A stretch of 64,000 bases of DNA from VXNE01 sp965203615 (GCA_965203615.1 OZ241900.1:2604001-2668000); one strand, 5' to 3'. Positions 16,903-25,506 are shown, numbered from the stretch's first letter. Numbers and translations: made by a program. Notes: generated by a model from the sequence alone, not told the origin.

Positions 16903-18124
16903 AGTATTTCCTCCACCATAACTTCAGCACACCGCTGGCGAAGTCGTACATGGAATTTTCGATTTCGACGATGTAGAAATCGTTCTCGAGGTCGAGCAAC
17001 AGGCGATTGAATAGTTGTCTGCGTTCATGCGATGGACGTTCGACGCCAAGGTCCGCCAGCAGGCGTTCCGTTTCTTGCAGCAGCGTTTCACGCCGCAGCC
17101 CTGACCCGGACATGCTGATCTGGCCTAGCAAGGCAGGGGCAATCGAACGCTCTGGAACCTTGTAGTACTGCTGTATCCGCGAATGGAAATGTTGTAGCCG
17201 GGTTCGGGCACTGGAACTGACAATTAGCGCGTCGAACACGGCATCGACATCCGACGCAAGGATTTCGCGATGCTCACGTTTCCACAATCGGTAGAGATCC
17301 TGCGTGAGCATTTGCATGAACAGCGGGATGGGACGGCCTAGGCGAACGATTAGCCGTTCCGAAACGTCTTCTTCAAATGGGACGCCTCGCTTTCCCAGCA
17401 TATCGTTCACGAAGGTTCCAATGTCTCCGTCGGAGAGCGGAGGCAGAGGCATGTCTTCAAGGTCGTTGATGAGATCTACGAGCCCGAATGCGTCGAGAGT
17501 CGATGCCAAGTTGACCGAGCCGCCCACCAGCCAACGGATTGAGTCCCTGGCTGGTGCGGGGTTTAGCCGTTGGGTGCGGAACCAGCCAAGGAACTCGCGC
17601 AGCAAGGGTTCGTTTTGCCGGGACAGGTTGAGCAGCATATCGGGAAATTCGTCGACGATGAACAGAATGGGCACGCGGGTTTTGCGTGTTTGGGCGAGAA
17701 ACTGGTCACCGTGGTGTCGCCAGTTTTCATGCCAATCCGGGGCGCCTTGGCGTAGCGCGAGTTTGAAGCCTGCTACTCCAATTTCACCGATCCTTCCAAG
17801 CACACCATTCACGAGCCCCCAACCAGCAGCAAGTTGGTCGCGGACGAAGTTGGGGTGCCGATCATGCAATGCATCGAGTAGCACCTGGAACAAGTCGGCT
17901 GGATGGGTCAGATCTTGGGTATTGACCGAAACCACCGAGAATCCGTTTTCGGGATGGTCACGCATGTGATCCATAACGCTGGTTTTGCCGGTTCGTCGGG
18001 GTGCCGTCAGTACCACATGCTTGGCGTGCAACGTTTCCCAGAGTTCCCCGAGAAACGCGCTGCGGAATCGCAGGTCTACAGGGTCGACGGGAGCCCCGGT
18101 ATAGAATTCGGGCGTCTGGTCCAT
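16895..18124 (-). CDS. archaeal-type AAA ATPase, first gene of a two-ATPase operon
   Basis: The protein is 409 aa from the ATG at 18124; an upstream TTG at 18151 would add 9 residues. The P-loop is A-P-R-R-T-G-K-T-S (~40-49) and the Walker B I-L-F-I-V-D-E-F-P (~153-161), the pattern of the archaeal ATPase family. The C-terminal third is predicted helical with a winged-helix-like end (L-L-L-D-L-E-N-D-F-Y-I). The stop codon overlaps the start of the next ATPase (ATGCCTGA). A sigma-70-like promoter lies at 18167-18194, which would give a leader of about 36 nt. Neither start has a clear Shine-Dalgarno sequence. Confidence 0.85.
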   Translation of the reverse strand: MDQTPEFYTGAPVDPVDLRFRSAFLGELWETLHAKHVVLTAPRRTGKTSVMDHMRDHPENGFSVVSVNTQDLTHPADLFQVLLDALHDRHPNFVRDQLAAGWGLVNGVLGRIGEIGVAGFKLALRQGAPDWHENWRHHGDQFLAQTRKTRVPILFIVDEFPDMLLNLSRQNEPLLREFLGWFRTQRLNPAPARDSIRWLVGGSVNLASTLDAFGLVDLINDLEDMPLPPLSDGDIGTFVNDMLGKRGVPFEEDVSERLIVRLGRPIPLFMQMLTQDLYRLWKREHREILASDVDAVFDALIVSSSARTRLQHFHSRIQQYYKVPERSIAPALLGQISMSGSGLRRETLLQETERLLADLGVERPSHERRQLFNRLLLDLENDFYIVEIENSMYDFASGVLKLWWRKYYA

Positions 18125-18154
18125 TTGCACATCAATTTTGTTGTTAAGCAAATT

Positions 18155-18204
18155 TGTCGTATAAATATTGTACGACGGTATTGATGTATGTCAATTCTGT
18201 CGTA
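18155..18204. promoter_or_regulatory. operator-like repeat cluster at the ATPase operon promoter
   Basis: TGTCGTA occurs at 18155-18161 and again at 18198-18204 (43 bp apart, about four helical turns). The inverted form TACGAC lies at 18171-18176. The first and second sites form an inverted repeat around the -10 box, and the third lies just upstream of the -35 box. This is what a repressor array would look like, but no regulator gene is adjacent. Confidence 0.5.
18167..18194 (-). promoter_or_regulatory. sigma-70-type promoter of the two-ATPase operon
   Basis: On the minus strand a perfect -35 TTGACA (18194-18189) is separated by 16 bp from TACAAT (18172-18167), one base off the -10 consensus. 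The stretch is AT-rich in an otherwise GC-rich genome. Transcription would start near 18160, just ahead of the ATPase start. Confidence 0.7.
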
Positions 18205-18239
18205 GAAATTCTCGACGAGCGCAGTCACTGCTACGAGCG

Positions 18240-18890
18240 ATGTCGGCGTGGCTCGACGCGCATCCCGAACTGCTGGACGCGGTCGCCGCCGATCTCGGGG
18301 CCGAGGACGGACCTTGCCGCGGCCTGAGCTGCGAGACGGTGCTGCGGTGCGCGGTGCCCAAGCATCTGCGCCAAGAGACCTGGCGGGGCTCGAGTTCGCT
18401 CTGCGGGACTCGCAATCGGCGCGGCGCTTCGCGCGCGTGGACGCGACGCGGCGACGCCCGGCCCGTGGGCCGCGCGCTGGGTCCACGACGCCGACGCATG
18501 CGGCGCCCTGCTGCGCCGCGTGATGGACCAGGCAACGCGCCGCGTCCTGCATGGCGAGACGGTGCCGGCGACCGAAAAGGTCGTGAGCCTGTTCGAGCCG
18601 CACACCGACATCGTGCGCAAGGGCGGCCGCAAAACCCACGACGGCCACAAGGTCAATCTCGCTACCGGACGCAACGGCCTGGTGCTCGACGCGGTGGTGG
18701 AGGCCGGCAATCCGCCCGACAGCACGCGTGGAGCACTACGGCGCGGCGCCGTCGTGCGCCGCCTTCGACGCCGGCTACGCGTCGCGGGACAACCTGGCCC
18801 AGGCCAAGGCGCTCGGCGTGCGGCACGCCGTGTTCCACAAGAAGAGCGGCCTCAAGGCCGAGGACATGACGCCCTCCTCGTGGCAGCGCT
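18240..18890 (+). pseudogene. ISNCY-type transposase remnant with several frameshifts
   Basis: Transposase-like stretches appear in changing frames. W-L-D-A-H-P-E-L-L-D and L-S-C-E-T-V-L-R-C-A-V come first, then A-L-R-D-S-Q-S-A-R-R-F-A-R-V-D. Next is E-T-V-P-A-T-E-K-V-V-S-L-F-E-P-H-T-D-I, with G-H-K-V-N-L-A-T-G-R-N-G. Last is D-A-G-Y-A-S-R-D-N-L-A-Q-A-K. The order and motifs match ISNCY-family transposases. At least three frame changes are needed, and the N- and C-terminal ends are missing, so it is inactive. It is very GC-rich, unlike the ATPase operon it borders. Confidence 0.8.
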
Positions 18891-18957
18891 TATCGCCTCC
18901 ACACGGTTTATCGAACGAACGCGCCCACGCTGTTTCTGGTACGACGGCCGTCGGAGC

Positions 18958-19416
18958 CTATGGGGATACGCCCAGTTCCTCTCCGGATCGTCGGTCGAGG
19001 CGAAATACCTGGCCGGTGACCACCCAGTTGTCTTCGTCAAGGTTGTATTTCGCGACGAATGCATCGGTCACGTTCTGGTGTTCTGCGGGATCGAGGATAC
19101 GCACTGCGTTCAACGGGTAGACGGACTCGCTCACGCGCACGCGCACCAGTGGCGTCTGCTGCAGGTACTCGGTCCATTTTGTGCCATCTTCGCCGGTGGC
19201 GATGTACATGTCCTGACCAATGCCGACCGCCCAGATGTTGATGGAATAGGGCTTGTCGGGCCGGAACTCGAGCTGCACCGTGGCAATCCTGTCGATTTCT
19301 GTCCATTCCAGCGGCGGCGGCTCTTCGTTGCCGTCCAGCTCGCGCCCCGGAATGAAGCCGAAGGGTTTGTCGCACCCCGCGAGAAGCAGCAACCCGATGG
19401 CGACGAACACACGCAT
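18958..19416 (-). CDS. hypothetical lipoprotein
   Basis: The protein is 152 aa. A short signal peptide ends in the lipobox L-L-A-G-C (Cys15), so it is probably membrane-anchored and extracytoplasmic. The mature part is rich in aromatic and acidic residues, with I-W-A-V-G-I-G-Q-D-M-Y-I-A-T and a central K-W-T-E-Y-L. This is faintly like small-molecule-binding beta-barrel folds (split-barrel or nitroreductase-related families). I do not recognise a named family with confidence. Its 3' end lies next to the transposase remnant but the reading frame looks complete. Confidence 0.72.
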   Translation of the reverse strand: MRVFVAIGLLLLAGCDKPFGFIPGRELDGNEEPPPLEWTEIDRIATVQLEFRPDKPYSINIWAVGIGQDMYIATGEDGTKWTEYLQQTPLVRVRVSESVYPLNAVRILDPAEHQNVTDAFVAKYNLDEDNWVVTGQVFRLDRRSGEELGVSP

Positions 19417-19563
19417 GAACCAACGGTAGGCGTCTTTCCCCGCGCAATCAAGTTCGCGAGGGCCGAGTTCGGCGGTTCGAGCCGGAGACTGATCGGGCTC
19501 GGAAACGCGGCGATATGAAGGACAGGCTGCCGTCTGGCCCGGGGAGCTACTCCGCGATGCGGG

Positions 19564-20346
19564 TCAGAGTCCCTCGGCGATTCCGAGGACGTCGGCGACG
19601 TCGAAGAGGCCCGACTCGCGCTCGGCGACGAATCGGGCGGCGCGCAGGGCACCCATGGCAAAGTTCATGCGGCTGTGCGCGCGATGGGTAATCTCCAGGC
19701 GTTCGCCGGGACCGGCGAAGGTGACCGTGTGCTCACCGACGATGTCTCCGCCGCGCAGGGAGTGGAATCCGATGGTTTTCGCGTCCCGTTCGCCGGTGAT
19801 GCCTTCGCGCCCGTAGACGGCGTCCGAGGACAGGTCGCGGTCGAGCACGCGCGCCAGTATCTCGCCGATGCGCACGGCGGTGCCGGAAGGCGCGTCGATC
19901 TTGTGTCGGTGGTGGGCTTCGAACACCTCGACGTCGGAGTCTGCCCCGAGGGCGCGGGCTGCCGCTTCGATGAGCTTGAACGTCACGTTGACGCCGACGC
20001 TCATGTTCGGCGTCATGACGATGGGGATGTGTTCCGCCGCCCGGGCTATGCGGGCGGTGCCGTCCTCGTCGAATCCCGTCGTGCCGATCACCATGCCTTT
20101 CCCGTAACGCACGCACGCTTGCAGCACGTCGAGCGTCGCCGCCGGCACGCTGAAGTCGACCAGCACATCGAAATCACTCGGGCCAAGTTCGCGGGCGATG
20201 GTCACCCCGTCGATCGCGTCGCCGACCGCGTCCGAGTCGGGGTGCTCTAGCGCCGCCCCGAGAACCATGTCGTCGGCATCCCGCACGGCTTCGGCAACGG
20301 TGCGTCCCATGCGTCCGGCGGCGCCGGTAATCGCGATCCTTATCAT
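19564..20346 (-). CDS. dapB: 4-hydroxy-tetrahydrodipicolinate reductase
   Basis: This 260-aa enzyme of lysine and diaminopimelate synthesis reduces hydroxytetrahydrodipicolinate with NAD(P)H. G-A-A-G-R-M-G-R-T (8-16) binds the nucleotide, G-T-T-G-F is near 90, and E-A-H-H-R-H-K-I-D-A-P-S-G-T is the DapB signature with the catalytic His and Lys. It begins 15 bp after the dnaJ stop, the same gene order as in Pseudomonas and relatives, so it is probably transcribed with the chaperone genes. Confidence 0.97.
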   Translation of the reverse strand: MIRIAITGAAGRMGRTVAEAVRDADDMVLGAALEHPDSDAVGDAIDGVTIARELGPSDFDVLVDFSVPAATLDVLQACVRYGKGMVIGTTGFDEDGTARIARAAEHIPIVMTPNMSVGVNVTFKLIEAAARALGADSDVEVFEAHHRHKIDAPSGTAVRIGEILARVLDRDLSSDAVYGREGITGERDAKTIGFHSLRGGDIVGEHTVTFAGPGERLEITHRAHSRMNFAMGALRAARFVAERESGLFDVADVLGIAEGL

Positions 20347-20361
20347 CGTTTTCGCGTGCCC

Positions 20362-21483
20362 CTAGTTCGTGAAGCGGTCAAAGAAGTGCTTGACCGATTC
20401 TATCCAGGAGGTCCCCTTGGGCGAGTGTTCGCTGCCGCTCGCCTCGAGGGACTTTCCGAACTCGTGCAGCAGGGATCTCTGTTCGTCGTTCAGGCGCACC
20501 GGCGTCTCGATCACGGTGCGGCAGATCAGGTCGCCGGTGCCGGAACGGCGCACGGAAGTCGCGCCCTTGCCGCGCAGGCGGAACAGCTTGTGGGTCTGCG
20601 TCTCCGCGGGAATCCGCAGCTTGATGCGTCCGTCGAGAGTCGGCACCTCGATTTCGCCGCCGAGGGCCGCCTGCATGAAGGAGATCGGAACGTCGCACAG
20701 CAGGTTCATGCCATCGCGGTTGAATATCGGGTGATCGCGCACCGATACCTGCACGTAGAGATCACCCGGCATGCCGCTGTTCGGTCCGGCCTCGCCCTCG
20801 CCGGAGAGGCGAATCCGGTCCCCTTCGTCCACGCCCGCCGGTATGTTGACGGACAGCGTCTTGCGCCGTTCGACGCGACCGCCGCCACCGCAGGTTCGGC
20901 AGGGATTGGCGATGAATGTCCCGGCCCCGCGACACTGGGGACAGGTCTGCTGTAGCGAGAAGAAACCTTGCGAAACGCGGATCTGTCCCTGGCCGTGACA
21001 CTGCGGGCAGGTGGTGGGGCTGGTGCCGGGCGTGGCACCGCTGCCATCGCAGTCATCGCAGGTCGCGAGTACCGGTACGCGAATTTCGACCGTATCCCCA
21101 TGCACCGCCTGTTCCAGGTCCAGGCTCAGGTTGTAGCGCAGGTCGGCGCCCCGCCGGGAAGTGCGTCGACCGCCTCGGGCGGCACCGAATATGTCGCCGA
21201 AGACGTCGCTGAAGATGTCGCTGAAGCTGCCGCCATCGCCCATCCCCATGCCGCTGGCATCGACGCCGGCGTGGCCGAAACGGTCGTAGGCCTGGCGCTT
21301 TTCGCCGTCGCTCAGGATCTCGTAGGCTTCGGACGCCTCCTTGAACTTCTCCTCGGCGCCCGCATCCCCTTCATTACGGTCGGGATGGTGTTTCATGGCC
21401 AGGCGGCGGTACGCCTTCTTCACATCGTCGGAAGATGCTCCGCGTTCGATGCCGAGCACATCGTAGTAGTCGCGTTTGGCCAT
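20362..21483 (-). CDS. dnaJ: chaperone DnaJ (Hsp40)
   Basis: This 373-aa type I J-protein has a J domain with H-P-D (33-35), then a Gly-rich G-M-G-M-G-D-G-G linker. Four zinc-binding repeats follow: C-D-D-C-D-G-S-G, C-P-Q-C-H-G-Q-G, C-P-Q-C-R-G-A-G and C-R-T-C-G-G-G-G. After these comes the substrate-binding C-terminal part. It stimulates the DnaK ATPase and delivers unfolded proteins. It starts 32 bp after dnaK. Confidence 0.98.
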   Translation of the reverse strand: MAKRDYYDVLGIERGASSDDVKKAYRRLAMKHHPDRNEGDAGAEEKFKEASEAYEILSDGEKRQAYDRFGHAGVDASGMGMGDGGSFSDIFSDVFGDIFGAARGGRRTSRRGADLRYNLSLDLEQAVHGDTVEIRVPVLATCDDCDGSGATPGTSPTTCPQCHGQGQIRVSQGFFSLQQTCPQCRGAGTFIANPCRTCGGGGRVERRKTLSVNIPAGVDEGDRIRLSGEGEAGPNSGMPGDLYVQVSVRDHPIFNRDGMNLLCDVPISFMQAALGGEIEVPTLDGRIKLRIPAETQTHKLFRLRGKGATSVRRSGTGDLICRTVIETPVRLNDEQRSLLHEFGKSLEASGSEHSPKGTSWIESVKHFFDRFTN

Positions 21484-21515
21484 GGTCGTGTTCAGGGGTT
21501 ACGCCCCGCGCCGCA

Positions 21516-23489
21516 TTATGCGCTTTTGCTCCGGTCGTCCCCGCCGCGCGTTTGGGAGTCGCTGTCCTTCACCTCTTCGAATTCCGCATCCACGGCGTCG
21601 TCGTGCTCCCCGGATTGCGCCTGGGCGGAGGGTCCGGACTGCGCGCCCCCGTCGCCCGTCGCCGCTTCCGCCTGCTCCGCATACATTTTCTGCGCGAGCG
21701 CGCCGGTGGCTTCGGAAATGGCCTGGATGCCGGATTCGATGGCCTCCTTGTCGTCGCCCTGGATGGCTTCTTCGAGGGACTTGGCGGCCGCTTCGATCTT
21801 CTCCTTCTCGTCGTCGGTCGCCTTGTCTCCGGCGTCCGTCACCATCTTTCGGGCAGCGTGCACAAGGGTGTCGCCCTGGTTGCGCAGCCCGACCAGTTCC
21901 TCGAACCTCTTGTCCTCTTCGGAATGGGCCTGGGCGTCGCGCACCATCGCTTCGATCTCGTCGTCCGACAGCCCGCTCGAGGCCCTGATGACGATGGACT
22001 GTTCCTTGTTCGTCGCCTTGTCCTTTGCGGAGACGTTCAGGATGCCGTTGGCGTCGATGTCGAAGCTGACCTCGATCTGCGGGATACCCCGGGGCGCCGG
22101 AGGAATGTCCTCCAGGTTGAAACGGCCGAGGGACTTGTTCTGCGCGGCCTGCTTGCGTTCGCCCTGCAGGACGTGAATCGTGACGGCGGTCTGGTGGTCG
22201 TCCGCGGTGGAGAACACCTGCTGCTTCTTGGTCGGGATGGTCGTGTTTTTCTCGATGAGCGCGCTCATGACGCCGCCCAGGGTCTCTATGCCGAGCGACA
22301 GTGGCGTGACGTCGAGCAGGAGGACGTCCTTGACGTCGCCGGAAAGCACGGCGGCCTGGATCGCGGCACCCATCGCCACCGCCTCGTCGGGATTCACGTC
22401 CCGGCGCGCTTCCCGGCCGAAGAAACCGTTGACCTTCTCCTGCACCAGGGGCATGCGGGTCTGACCGCCGACGAGGATGACGTCGTCGATGTCTCCCGTC
22501 GAGATGCCGGCATCGTTGATGGCGGTTCTGCACGGGCCGATCGTCCGCTCGACCAGGTCTTCGACCAGGGACTCGAGCTTCGCCCGTGTCAGCCTGGTGA
22601 CGAGGTGCTTCGGACCGGTGTTGTCCGCGGTGATGTACGGCAGGTTGACCTCGGTCTGCTGGCTCGATGAGAGTTCGATCTTCGCCTTTTCGGCGGCTTC
22701 CTTGAGGCGCTGCAGGGCGAGCGGATCGTTGTGCAGGTCGATGCCGTTCTCCTGCTTGAACTCGCTGGCGAGAAACTCGATGACGCGCAGGTCGAAGTCT
22801 TCGCCCCCGAGGAAAGTGTCGCCGTTTGTCGACAGCACCTCGAACTGGTGCTCGCCGTCCACGTCGGCGATCTCGATGATGGATATGTCGAACGTGCCGC
22901 CGCCGAGATCGTAGACCGCGATCTTGGCGTCGCCGCGCTGCTTGTCCATGCCGTATGCGAGAGCGGCCGCGGTCGGTTCGTTGATGATGCGCTTGACGTC
23001 GAGTCCGGCGATGCGTCCCGCGTCTTTCGTCGCCTGGCGCTGCGAGTCGTTGAAGTAGGCGGGAACGGTAATGACGGCATCGGCGACATCCTCGCCCAGG
23101 TACTCCTCGGCGGTCCGCTTCATCTTCTTCAGCACTTCCGCGGAGACCTGCGGCGGCGCAACCTGTTCGCCCTTGGCCTCGATCCAGGCGTCGTTGTTGG
23201 ATGCCTTGACGATCCTGTAGGGCACCATGCCCATGTCGCGCTGGACGACCTCGTCGCTGAAGTTCCTGCCGATCAGCCGCTTGATCGCGAACAGGGTGTT
23301 GTCCGGGTTCGTCACGGCTTGGCGCTTGGCGCTCTGGCCGACGAGAATCTCGCCGCCGTCGGCGTACGCGACGATCGAGGGCGTCGTCCGATCCCCTTCG
23401 GAATTCTCAATGACCCTCGGGTCCTGTCCGTCCATGACCGCCACGCACGAGTTGGTCGTGCCGAGGTCGATACCGATGATTTTTGCCAT
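21516..23489 (-). CDS. dnaK: chaperone DnaK (Hsp70)
   Basis: The protein is 657 aa from the ATG at 23489, preceded by GAGAGGA. The frame continues upstream to 23504, but M-A-K-I-I-G-I-D-L-G-T-T-N-S is the universal start. Phosphate and connect motifs V-Y-D-L-G-G-G-T-F-D and V-I-L-V-G-G-Q-T-R-M-P are present. The interdomain linker V-L-L-L-D-V-T-P-L-S-L-G is intact, and the tail is acidic and Gln/Ala-rich. It is regulated by the sigma-32-like promoter in the grpE-dnaK gap. Confidence 0.99.
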   Translation of the reverse strand: MAKIIGIDLGTTNSCVAVMDGQDPRVIENSEGDRTTPSIVAYADGGEILVGQSAKRQAVTNPDNTLFAIKRLIGRNFSDEVVQRDMGMVPYRIVKASNNDAWIEAKGEQVAPPQVSAEVLKKMKRTAEEYLGEDVADAVITVPAYFNDSQRQATKDAGRIAGLDVKRIINEPTAAALAYGMDKQRGDAKIAVYDLGGGTFDISIIEIADVDGEHQFEVLSTNGDTFLGGEDFDLRVIEFLASEFKQENGIDLHNDPLALQRLKEAAEKAKIELSSSQQTEVNLPYITADNTGPKHLVTRLTRAKLESLVEDLVERTIGPCRTAINDAGISTGDIDDVILVGGQTRMPLVQEKVNGFFGREARRDVNPDEAVAMGAAIQAAVLSGDVKDVLLLDVTPLSLGIETLGGVMSALIEKNTTIPTKKQQVFSTADDHQTAVTIHVLQGERKQAAQNKSLGRFNLEDIPPAPRGIPQIEVSFDIDANGILNVSAKDKATNKEQSIVIRASSGLSDDEIEAMVRDAQAHSEEDKRFEELVGLRNQGDTLVHAARKMVTDAGDKATDDEKEKIEAAAKSLEEAIQGDDKEAIESGIQAISEATGALAQKMYAEQAEAATGDGGAQSGPSAQAQSGEHDDAVDAEFEEVKDSDSQTRGGDDRSKSA

Positions 23490-23546
23490 GCCGAATCCTC
23501 TCATTCGCGCCGAACCGCCCGGCGCGTCACTTGCCGTGATTATTCA

Positions 23547-23573
23547 ATATGGCCCCTTGACGGGCCGTTTCAA
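23547..23573 (-). promoter_or_regulatory. sigma-32 (heat-shock) promoter of dnaK
   Basis: On the minus strand TTGAAA (23573-23568) is followed by a 15-bp spacer and CCATAT (23552-23547), close to the RpoH consensus CTTGAAA / CCCCATnT. The -35 overlaps the grpE stop codon. The spacer itself can form a hairpin (GGCCC / GGGCC). Confidence 0.7.
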
Positions 23574-24232
23574 CCCTTGTGTTCCTCGCGTTTCGCGACC
23601 AACACCATGGCCGCGCGCAACAGGCGGCCGTTCAGGACGTAGCCTTTCTGCACGACTTCCGTCACTGACCCCGGTTCCGCGTCGGGATTGTCGACGGTGG
23701 CCATCGCCTCGTGGTACGTGGGATCGAATGGTTCCCCGATGGGATCGACCACCGCGACCCCGGCCTTTTCCATCACGCCGGAGAGCAGTTTCATGGACAG
23801 GTCGAGGCCCTCTCGAACGGCGGAATCATCGGCGGCGGCTTCAAGGGCGCGTTCAAAATTGTCTATGACGGGCAGGAGTTCGCCGACGAATCTTTCCAGC
23901 GCGAACTTGCGCGCGTTCTCCGCGTCCCGGGCGGCGCGCCGGCGGGTATTCTCTTCTTCGGCCCGCGCGCGCAGGACCTGGTCCTTCGCGCCGGCGAGTT
24001 CCTTCTCAAGCGTCGCCACCGCCTCCTTCAACGCTTCGGAACTGTCCTCGACGTCTTCGCCGCCATCGATGCCGTTCCCCGACGCCTGCGGCGCGTCTAC
24101 CGTCTCAGCCGCTTCGGTGTCCGCCTGCTCGACCTGATCGGAACCGGGTGCGTCGGCGGAGGCATCCTCGGCCGTTGACGACTGCTCCACTCCTTCCCGG
24201 GTCGCGTCCTCGCCTGCTTTGTCTTTGGGCAT
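23570..24232 (-). CDS. grpE: nucleotide exchange factor GrpE
   Basis: The protein is 220 aa from the ATG at 24232; the frame extends five codons further but lacks a better start. It has a long acidic, low-complexity N-terminus (Glu/Asp/Ala) and a coiled-coil middle (L-E-K-E-L-A-G-A-K-D, R-A-E-E-E-N-T-R-R-R). The GrpE head domain follows, with F-V-G-E-L-L-P-V-I-D-N-F-E-R-A-L and F-D-P-T-Y-H-E-A-M. It releases ADP from DnaK. The unusually long acidic start makes it larger than the ~197-aa E. coli protein. Confidence 0.97.
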   Translation of the reverse strand: MPKDKAGEDATREGVEQSSTAEDASADAPGSDQVEQADTEAAETVDAPQASGNGIDGGEDVEDSSEALKEAVATLEKELAGAKDQVLRARAEEENTRRRAARDAENARKFALERFVGELLPVIDNFERALEAAADDSAVREGLDLSMKLLSGVMEKAGVAVVDPIGEPFDPTYHEAMATVDNPDAEPGSVTEVVQKGYVLNGRLLRAAMVLVAKREEHKG

Positions 24233-24263
24233 GGGAATGCCTCGCAATGGGTCAGGCGGGGCT

Positions 24264-24291
24264 TATATGGGCGGACGCGGTCGAATTCAAG
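24264..24291 (-). promoter_or_regulatory. sigma-32 (heat-shock) promoter of grpE
   Basis: CTTGAA (24291-24286) and CCCATATA (24271-24264) on the minus strand are separated by 14 bp, an almost ideal RpoH promoter. The -35 overlaps the hrcA stop codon and the -10 lies about 30 bp before the grpE start. Confidence 0.78.
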
Positions 24292-25333
24292 CGCGGCTGG
24301 CGGTCATCGCCGAGCCGAGCATGCGGGCGGTCACATCGACGATCGGGATGACTTTCTGGTAGGCCATCCTTGTGGGGCCGATCACGCCGAGCACGCCGGC
24401 GACCTCGCCGTTGATCTCGTACGGCGCCGTGATGAGGCTGCACGCCTCGAACATCCGATTGCCGGATTCGGCGCCGATGAAGAGCTGGATGCCCTCCGTG
24501 CGGAGGCACCGGTCCAGGAGGTGCACGATCGCGCTTTTCTGCGCGAACGCGTCGAACAGGTCCCGCACCGCCTGCGTATTCGTCAGCGCATCGACGAGGT
24601 TCGATTCCCCGCTGACCACGTACGGCCGCGACGGGCGCTGATCTTCGGCGAACGTCTTCGACGCGACATCGATGGCGGTCTGCATGAGCCGGTCCAGCCG
24701 GTCCCTGTCCGCGCGCATGCCCTCCACCAAGCCGCTGCGGACTTCCGACAGCGTCTTGCCGTGGTAGCGCCGGTTGATGTACTCGGCGGCCTGGTGCAGT
24801 TCGGTCTCGTCGTATTCCCTGTCGGTGTGAATGACGCGGTTTTGTACGTCGCGCTCGTCGACGACCAGGATCGCCAGCACCCGGTTGCCCGACAGACGCA
24901 GGAATTCGACCTGGCGCAGGGCGACCTGCTCAGGCTCCGGGTTCGGCATCGTGACCAGCCCCGCCATCCGGGTAATCTCGGAGAGCATCTCGGATGCGGT
25001 GGAGACGAGTTCATCCGTCGACAGGTCCGGATTCAGCTCCGCGCGGAGTTGGTGGAGGCTCCGCGTATCCAGCGGCTGCACGGAAATCATGCTGTCGACG
25101 AAGAGGCGCAACCCGCGATCGGTCGGCACTCTCCCGGCGGAGGTGTGCGGGGAGCTGATGAGTCCGCGGGCTTCGAGGTCCGCCATGATGCTGCGTACCG
25201 TGGCGGAACTCACGTCGACATGGGAGGCGAGCCGCCTCGATGCGACCGGCGCGCCGTCGTTAAGATAATGCTCGACCAGGAGCTTGAACAGCCGCTTCGT
25301 ACGTTCCGTGAACCGGTCTTCCCGACTGATCAC
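24287..25333 (-). CDS. hrcA: heat-inducible transcription repressor HrcA
   Basis: The protein is 348 aa from a GTG at 25333, chosen because AGGAG lies 10 nt upstream; an open frame continues to 25411. The N-terminal winged helix (S-R-R-L-A-S-H-V-D-V-S-S-A-T-V-R-S-I-M) and the P-H-T-S-A-G-R-V-P-T-D-R-G motif are diagnostic. HrcA represses chaperone operons through the CIRCE operator, which I could not find anywhere in this cluster. It may act on groESL elsewhere, while dnaK and grpE appear to be sigma-32 controlled. Confidence 0.95.
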   Translation of the reverse strand: MISREDRFTERTKRLFKLLVEHYLNDGAPVASRRLASHVDVSSATVRSIMADLEARGLISSPHTSAGRVPTDRGLRLFVDSMISVQPLDTRSLHQLRAELNPDLSTDELVSTASEMLSEITRMAGLVTMPNPEPEQVALRQVEFLRLSGNRVLAILVVDERDVQNRVIHTDREYDETELHQAAEYINRRYHGKTLSEVRSGLVEGMRADRDRLDRLMQTAIDVASKTFAEDQRPSRPYVVSGESNLVDALTNTQAVRDLFDAFAQKSAIVHLLDRCLRTEGIQLFIGAESGNRMFEACSLITAPYEINGEVAGVLGVIGPTRMAYQKVIPIVDVTARMLGSAMTASRA

Positions 25334-25474
25334 CTGTGCGCTGCTCCTGCAAGCGAATCCCGAAGTGCCGGGGCTGCGGCCACTGGTGGAAAATTGTGTC
25401 CCCATCGCCACTTTTGTGGCGCTGGCCCCGTCGGCGGTACTCTAGCAGCTTGTCAGGCTTGCCGCATTGGCGGC

Positions 25475-25506
25475 GAGCCGGGGAGCGCGAGGGGAGACCC
25501 CTCGCA
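25475..25506. repeat. dispersed GC-rich palindromic repeat (REP-like), copy upstream of recN
   Basis: GAGCCGGGGAGC is followed by a hairpin with an 8-bp perfect stem: GCGAGGGG (25487-25494), loop AGA, CCCCTCGC (25498-25505). The same head-plus-hairpin occurs twice at 59417-59506, 34 kb away. It lies in the divergent hrcA-recN gap. Confidence 0.8.

Noticed and set aside
18155..18170. TGTCGTATA match to the right end of the IS630 at about 53140
   Set aside because: The shared run is only about nine bases and has no extended repeat around it, so it is probably chance.
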